A stretch of DNA of 7,935 nucleotides, from contig CAMPBP010000049.1 of assembly GCA_946639085.1 (NCBI GenBank), positions 1 through 7,935 on the forward strand, given 5' to 3'. Under the pieces are notes generated by a model, which did not search any database, was not told the DNA's origin, and saw nothing but the letters and a program-made list of their open reading frames with translations. Each line of letters opens with the position of its first letter. The stretch's first letter is position 1. Positions 4,338-7,935 of the stretch are shown piece by piece. This DNA comes from an uncultured Lachnospiraceae bacterium. Its GTDB lineage: Bacteria > Bacillota > Clostridia > Lachnospirales > Lachnospiraceae. Made by a program: the position numbers and the translations under genes.

Positions 4338-5423
4338 ATGAGAAAACACTATTTGGATAACGTTCGTTGGATCACCGTTATTATTGTGTTGATCTACCAT
4401 GTTTTTTATATGTACAACGCCGAAGGAGTGTTTGGCGGTCTTGGAAAGATCACAAACCTTGAGGTTCAGTATTACGATGCGTTTATGTATCTGGTCTATC
4501 CGTGGTTTATGCCGGTGCTTTTTTTGGTATCGGGAATAAGCGCTAAATTAAGTCTTGATCGCAAGAGCGATAAGGAATTTCTGCGTGCCAGAACATTGAA
4601 GCTTCTGGTTCCGTCCACCATAGGACTTTTCGTTTTCTGGTTTATCCAGGGATATGTGAGCATGTCTCTCGGCGGAGGTTTTGAAGGTCTTATGTCCGCA
4701 GGAGTTCCCAAACCGGTGATTTATATGATCATGGCCGCAACGGGAAGCGGTGTCATGTGGTACATGCATCTTTTGTGGATATATTGCGTGGTGCTGCTGC
4801 TCATCCGAAAAGTTGAAAAGGGAAAGCTTTTGGCGGCAGGGGCAAAGACGCCTTTGTGGCTTGTGGTGCTTTTTCTTTTGCCCATATGGGGTGCTTCTCA
4901 GATTCTTAACACACCGATAGTCTCGGTGTACAGGTTCGCTTTTTATTTCGTTTTCTTTGTGCTGGGTTACTTTGTTTTCTCGCACGATGAAGTGACGGAG
5001 AAGCTTAAAAAGATCGCGGTGCCGCTTATAGTGGTTGCGGTTGCGTTGTGCGTGGTTTTTGTGATACTGTATTTCGGTCAAAACTATGCCGATAAGCCGA
5101 TCAATCGGGGCTTATTCTATGCGCTCGACGCTTATGTCGGATCGCTTGCCATGATCGTGGGAATGGCGCGATTTGGCGATTTTTCAACCCCGTTTACGCA
5201 GTGGATGTCAAAGCGCAGCTTCGGGTTGTATGTTTTCCATTACCTCGGAATATCGTCGGTAGCTTTATTTGTGGCAAAACCGGGACTGTTGCCTCCGGCA
5301 CTTTGCTACATTTTAAGCCTGATCGCGGGATTTGCATTCGGTTACGGTCTGTATGCCCTGATCTCAAAGATCCCGTTCTTTAGATGGGCGGTGCTGGGGA
5401 TCGCCAAGAAAAAGGAGAAATAG
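4338..5423 (+). CDS. Membrane acyltransferase family 3 protein
   Basis: A 361-residue integral membrane protein with roughly ten hydrophobic segments, matching the acyltransferase-3 (OafA/NodX-like) family. Members move acetyl or other acyl groups onto sugars or other envelope molecules on the outer face of the membrane. The N-terminal pattern YLDNVRWITVIIVLIYH gives R10 and H21, the conserved Arg and putative catalytic His of the first helix. FLRARTLKLLVP (R83, R85) gives the conserved basic motif after helix 2, and GLYVFHYL is the usual late helix. There is no extra SGNH domain. A ribosome binding site AAGGAAGG precedes the start. It is followed without any gap by an XRE-AbrB regulator, so both are probably one operon. 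The acceptor molecule cannot be told from sequence. Confidence 0.93.
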   Translation: MRKHYLDNVRWITVIIVLIYHVFYMYNAEGVFGGLGKITNLEVQYYDAFMYLVYPWFMPVLFLVSGISAKLSLDRKSDKEFLRARTLKLLVPSTIGLFVFWFIQGYVSMSLGGGFEGLMSAGVPKPVIYMIMAATGSGVMWYMHLLWIYCVVLLLIRKVEKGKLLAAGAKTPLWLVVLFLLPIWGASQILNTPIVSVYRFAFYFVFFVLGYFVFSHDEVTEKLKKIAVPLIVVAVALCVVFVILYFGQNYADKPINRGLFYALDAYVGSLAMIVGMARFGDFSTPFTQWMSKRSFGLYVFHYLGISSVALFVAKPGLLPPALCYILSLIAGFAFGYGLYALISKIPFFRWAVLGIAKKKEK

Positions 5424-5843
5424 ATGTTTAAAGATAATCTGATACAGATGCGAAAGCTTTTGCAGATGACTCAGGAGGATATAGCCGAAAAACTCGGCGT
5501 TACCAGACAGTCCGTGGCCAAGTGGGAGTCGGGTGAGACCATTCCGGACCTGGATAAGTGTAAGCTTCTTGCGGATATTTTTGGCGTGTCGCTCGACGAT
5601 CTTGCCAATTATGAGTCCGACGAAAACATGGGATTGGCCCTTCCGCCCAAAGGAAAGCACCTTTTTGGCCTTGTCACGGTGGGCGAAAAGGGGCAGATCG
5701 TCATTCCGGCCAAAGCGCGGAAATTGTTTGAGATCGCACAGGGCGATCGACTGGTGGTGCTTGGCGATGAAGGCCAGGGAATAGCCTTGGTTAAGGCTGA
5801 CGATTTTCTGGAGATGGCAAGCATGATCAAGAAGATGAAATAG
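5424..5843 (+). CDS. XRE helix-turn-helix / SpoVT-AbrB fusion regulator
   Basis: A 139-residue cytoplasmic DNA-binding protein with two different DNA-binding folds. Residues 5-60 are a Cro/C1-type helix-turn-helix (MTQEDIAEKLGVTRQSVAKWE, recognition helix about 27-36). After a short linker, residues 82-126 form an AbrB-like swapped-hairpin domain with the signature VTVGEKGQIVIPAKAR (84-99) and GDRLVVLGD (107-115). AbrB domains dimerise through swapped hairpins, so a dimer or tetramer with two DNA contacts is likely. The ATG directly follows the TAG stop of the acyltransferase gene, and its AAGGAG ribosome binding site (5411-5416) lies inside that gene. The tight coupling suggests control of that operon or of envelope genes, but targets are unknown. 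No clear terminator follows. Confidence 0.92.
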   Translation: MFKDNLIQMRKLLQMTQEDIAEKLGVTRQSVAKWESGETIPDLDKCKLLADIFGVSLDDLANYESDENMGLALPPKGKHLFGLVTVGEKGQIVIPAKARKLFEIAQGDRLVVLGDEGQGIALVKADDFLEMASMIKKMK

Positions 5844-5879
5844 GCGGATCGTGCAAACAGAATATTAATTAATCGGTAT

Positions 5880-5885
5880 TATACT
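5880..5885 (+). promoter_or_regulatory. Possible -10 element of the diguanylate cyclase gene
   Basis: TATACT lies about 50 nt before the start codon, in the A/T-rich gap after the XRE-AbrB gene. No good -35 exists at 16-18 bp (ACAGAA at 17), so this is only a candidate. Readthrough from the upstream operon is also possible because no terminator separates them. Confidence 0.3.
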
Positions 5886-5936
5886 GTACGTGTTGGATCG
5901 TGAGATCGATCTTTGACCAATTCTAAGGAGCACATG

Positions 5937-7394
5937 ATGGATAATAAAGGAAAAAACAGTATTAATGCCGGAGTAGGCAGGTTTGAAGCCGAAGCCAGCG
6001 TAGTGATAGATGATGAGATACCGTTGTTTGACCTTTCCGCATATCCCGAGGAGCAGCGTGAGATTCTGGCTGAGAGTAACCGAAGGATAGAGGCGGCCAA
6101 CAATAAATATCGTATAGCCAAATTCAGGGAAGACATGTTTGCCAAAGGTTTACGGGCAGGTATGTATTTCTGCACGTTCGATCGTGACGAGAACATGCTT
6201 AGTTTCGAATTCAACGACGAGACCAGGCAGATGCTCGGTTATGACGGTCTGGACGATCTGCCCAATGAGTTCGAAAGTTGGGTCAAGACTCTCGTTCCCG
6301 AAGAAAGGGACGGCATAGTGCAGCTGTTCTGGGATTCGGTTCACATTCATCGTGAGCTGCCGGATATCACTCATGCCACATACCGCATGCAGAAAAAGAA
6401 CGGCAAAGTCATATGGGTCACCGGCGCGGGCCGATTCATCAGGCGTCCCGATGATGGTTCTCTCGAGATATACATGGGTTGCTACCGTGATATCACGGCC
6501 CAGCAGGAACTTGAGGATTATTTAAGTATAATCGAGGCGATAGGCAAAGTCTTCAATTTCTCGATATACATTGACGTTAACGATATGAGCTACCGTATGA
6601 TCAGCGCCAATGAATATGTCGAAGCCGTTCCCAAAGATCCCGACGCCATCCGCTTCCTTAAGAACAATGTCGACGCCTCCGTTGCCGAGAGCTTCCGCCC
6701 CGCCCTTCATGCATGGCTGGACAAAGATAAAATTCTCGCCGCCATCGAAGAGCACGGATCGACAACTATGGAATTTTACAGCGAAAGCGCAAATCGCTGG
6801 TTTGAAGGTATCTTTATGATAGGCGACCGCAACAATGACGGAAGTATCGCACATATCGTTTACGGTTGCATGGATACCACGGAAGCCAAACTGCAGAATC
6901 TTGCGCAGCAAAAGAAGATTTCCGAATTTGAGATGGAGATCTATACCGATTCTCTTTCGGGCATCCGAAACAGAAAGTTTCTTGACGAAAAACTCATCTA
7001 TCAGCCCTGTAAAGCTGTTGTCATGGCAGATATCGATCGATTCAAAGAGGTCAACGATACAGCCGGTCATCAGGGCGGTGATGAAGCCATCCATAAAGTT
7101 GCCAAATTGCTTGAACAGTCCGTTCGAAAAGAAGATGTGGTGCTCCGTTACGGCGGCGATGAGTTCATGATGGTATTTTTTGATATTACCGAAGAAGATC
7201 TTGAAAGCAAGCTTTCGTTCCTAAAGTCGGAACTTAGAACGATAAAGATCGAGAATAATCCCGAAATACAGATAACCATGAGTTTCGGTGCCGCATTCGG
7301 AACTGAACTTGTAAACAATCTGGTAGGAACTGCCGACAAGGCGCTTTATGAGTCAAAAAAGACGAGAGATTCTTATACTGTGATCAAGATTTGA
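5937..7394 (+). CDS. PAS-PAS-GGDEF diguanylate cyclase
   Basis: A protein of 485 residues that probably condenses two GTP into the second messenger c-di-GMP in the cytoplasm. I prefer the ATG at 5937: AAGGAG (5925-5930) lies 6 nt upstream. The ATG at 5934 is too close to it, and an in-frame TTG at 5913 lies before it. Residues about 65-190 are a PAS domain with a PAC-like end (YRMQKKNGKVIWV, then YRDIT near 183). Residues about 195-320 look like a second PAS domain, also ending in an acidic DTTEAK linker. The GGDEF domain starts near 335. It has D365-I-D-R-F-K with VND, and Y-GGDEF at 406-410, so the metal and GTP residues are intact. The product-inhibition site RKED (R397, D400) is also intact. 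No membrane segment is visible, so the signal is sensed inside the cell. Confidence 0.94.
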   Translation: MDNKGKNSINAGVGRFEAEASVVIDDEIPLFDLSAYPEEQREILAESNRRIEAANNKYRIAKFREDMFAKGLRAGMYFCTFDRDENMLSFEFNDETRQMLGYDGLDDLPNEFESWVKTLVPEERDGIVQLFWDSVHIHRELPDITHATYRMQKKNGKVIWVTGAGRFIRRPDDGSLEIYMGCYRDITAQQELEDYLSIIEAIGKVFNFSIYIDVNDMSYRMISANEYVEAVPKDPDAIRFLKNNVDASVAESFRPALHAWLDKDKILAAIEEHGSTTMEFYSESANRWFEGIFMIGDRNNDGSIAHIVYGCMDTTEAKLQNLAQQKKISEFEMEIYTDSLSGIRNRKFLDEKLIYQPCKAVVMADIDRFKEVNDTAGHQGGDEAIHKVAKLLEQSVRKEDVVLRYGGDEFMMVFFDITEEDLESKLSFLKSELRTIKIENNPEIQITMSFGAAFGTELVNNLVGTADKALYESKKTRDSYTVIKI

Positions 7395-7397
7395 ATG

Positions 7398-7424
7398 TAG
7401 TGGTCTTGAATATGATAGTGGTCT
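7398..7424 (+). repeat. Short direct repeat after the cyclase gene
   Basis: TAGTGGTCT occurs at 7398-7406 and again at 7416-7424, an 18-nt period, between the stop codon and the terminator stem. It has no evident function and is probably a small duplication. Confidence 0.7.
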
Positions 7425-7460
7425 CCCCCGGATGCAGATTTGCGTTCGGGGATGTTTTTT
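7425..7460 (+). terminator. Intrinsic terminator of the diguanylate cyclase gene
   Basis: CCCCCG (7425-7430) pairs with CGGGGA (7447-7452) with one bulge. An inner GCA/TGC pairing stabilises the loop, and six T follow at 7455-7460. It lies 30 bp after the stop codon. Confidence 0.75.
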
Positions 7461-7462
7461 CT

Positions 7463-7492
7463 TTGTACCGAAAGTGGTATAAATAGTATATA
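7463..7492 (+). promoter_or_regulatory. Candidate promoter of the Dabb gene
   Basis: TTGTAC (7463-7468) and TATATA (7487-7492) are spaced by 18 bp, giving a start near 7499. An alternative -10, TATAAA at 7478-7483, lacks a -35. A separate promoter is expected because a terminator lies directly upstream. Confidence 0.4.
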
Positions 7493-7516
7493 GCACATAG
7501 TAACCGGAGGTCGTAT

Positions 7517-7819
7517 ATGGTAAAGCATGTAATTCTTTGGAAATTGAAGGATGACTACTCGGGGGTTGATATCGAACGGATCAAAGCGGGGATAAAAGAG
7601 GGGCTCGAGGGCCTTAAAGGCGTGGTGCCGGGGCTTGTTGAGATCAAGGTAAATACCGAGCCGCTTCGCAGCTCCAACTGCGATCTGATGCTCGATTCGC
7701 TGTTTGAGAGCGAGGAGGCGCTTAAGGGATACTCCAATCATCCCAAGCACGTCGAGGTGGCAAATCTGAAGGTGCGGCCGTATACCGCGAGCCGGACATG
7801 CATGGATTACGAGATTTGA
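7517..7819 (+). CDS. Dabb (stress-responsive A/B barrel) domain protein
   Basis: A 100-residue protein that is essentially one Dabb domain, a ferredoxin-like fold that dimerises into an alpha/beta barrel. The family signatures are the N-terminal strand MVKHVILWKLK with conserved H4, the helix and GLEGLKGVVPGLVEIKV, the central SNCDLMLDSLFES, and HPKHVEVANL...DYEI at the end. Bacterial members are mostly of unknown biochemical role. The name comes from plant salt-stress proteins, and some fungal and plant relatives are cyclases or decarboxylases of polyketides. A ribosome binding site GGAGGT (7506-7511) lies 5 nt before the ATG. The gene has its own candidate promoter and appears to stand alone. 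Fold assignment is firm, function is open. Confidence 0.93.
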   Translation: MVKHVILWKLKDDYSGVDIERIKAGIKEGLEGLKGVVPGLVEIKVNTEPLRSSNCDLMLDSLFESEEALKGYSNHPKHVEVANLKVRPYTASRTCMDYEI

Positions 7820-7875
7820 CCCCGAGGGATGGTGGTGCTTGTTCATTAATAGTTTTAATAGTGGAAATAATCTTT

Positions 7876-7904
7876 ACCCTCCGACGGATACCCCGCCGGA
7901 GGGT
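7876..7904. terminator. GC-rich stem-loop after the Dabb gene, possible terminator
   Basis: ACCCTCCG (7876-7883) and CGGAGGGT (7897-7904) form a perfect 8-bp stem with a 13-nt loop, 56 bp after the Dabb stop. The following AGTTTAATAT is only weakly T-rich, and the minus side is no better, so termination is uncertain in both directions. The rest, to 7935, shows no gene. Confidence 0.45.
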
Positions 7905-7935
7905 AGTTTAATATGCTCACCTAACCCGGTCCCCT

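Noticed and set aside
4548..5081. 177-residue minus ORF inside the acyltransferase gene
   Set aside because: It is a His/Lys/Arg-rich antisense shadow of the membrane protein gene.
6522..7094. 190-residue minus ORF inside the diguanylate cyclase gene
   Set aside because: It is an antisense shadow; the plus frame has clear PAS and GGDEF motifs.
7373..7846. 157-residue minus ORF across the Dabb gene
   Set aside because: It is an antisense shadow; the plus strand has a convincing Dabb domain and ribosome binding site.
1..7935. CRISPR array, tRNA or rRNA genes, insertion sequence
   Set aside because: No spaced repeats, cloverleaf or rRNA-like segments were seen, and no transposase other than the Rpn-family protein.

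Overview
The base composition, AGGAGG-type ribosome binding sites, extended -10 promoters and gene families suggest a Gram-positive anaerobe of the class Clostridia. The family is most likely Lachnospiraceae, such as a Butyrivibrio- or Roseburia-like gut or rumen bacterium. This is judged from protein families and style only; no rRNA or taxonomic marker is present.

Layout. The left edge (1-861, minus strand) holds a gene cut by the window for an Rpn/PD-(D/E)XK-family nuclease with a charged heptad tail. Positions 862-1205 hold no convincing gene. Positions 1206-1552 hold a compact unit read here as a type I toxin-antitoxin module: a 30-residue hydrophobic holin-like toxin (minus), an antisense RNA promoter and transcript (plus), a shared stem-loop and a structured toxin leader. 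A LexA/DinR box abuts the -35 of the toxin promoter. Divergent from it (1574-1747) lies a short plus-strand transcription unit with a promoter, a strong ribosome binding site, a 15-codon ORF and a strong terminator.

Positions 1790-3242 hold a SAM-dependent methyltransferase (minus) and a GNAT acetyltransferase (plus), transcribed divergently. Positions 3266-4087 (minus) encode an AraC-type DNA-binding domain fused to a degenerate GGDEF domain, with a perfect 14-bp palindrome at its expected transcription start. Positions 4338-5843 (plus) form a two-gene operon: a membrane acyltransferase-3 protein, directly followed by an XRE-AbrB fusion regulator. Positions 5937-7394 encode a PAS-PAS-GGDEF diguanylate cyclase with intact active and inhibitory sites, followed by a terminator. 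Positions 7517-7819 encode a small Dabb-domain protein, followed by a GC-rich stem-loop near the right edge.

How the parts relate. Most genes look like independent single-gene units concerned with regulation and signalling. The window contrasts one apparently active GGDEF protein with one probably sensory GGDEF protein. The most striking region is 1206-1747. There, inferred SOS control, a four-segment mutually exclusive leader fold and complementarity between the toxin mRNA's 5' and 3' ends suggest several layers of control over one tiny membrane peptide.
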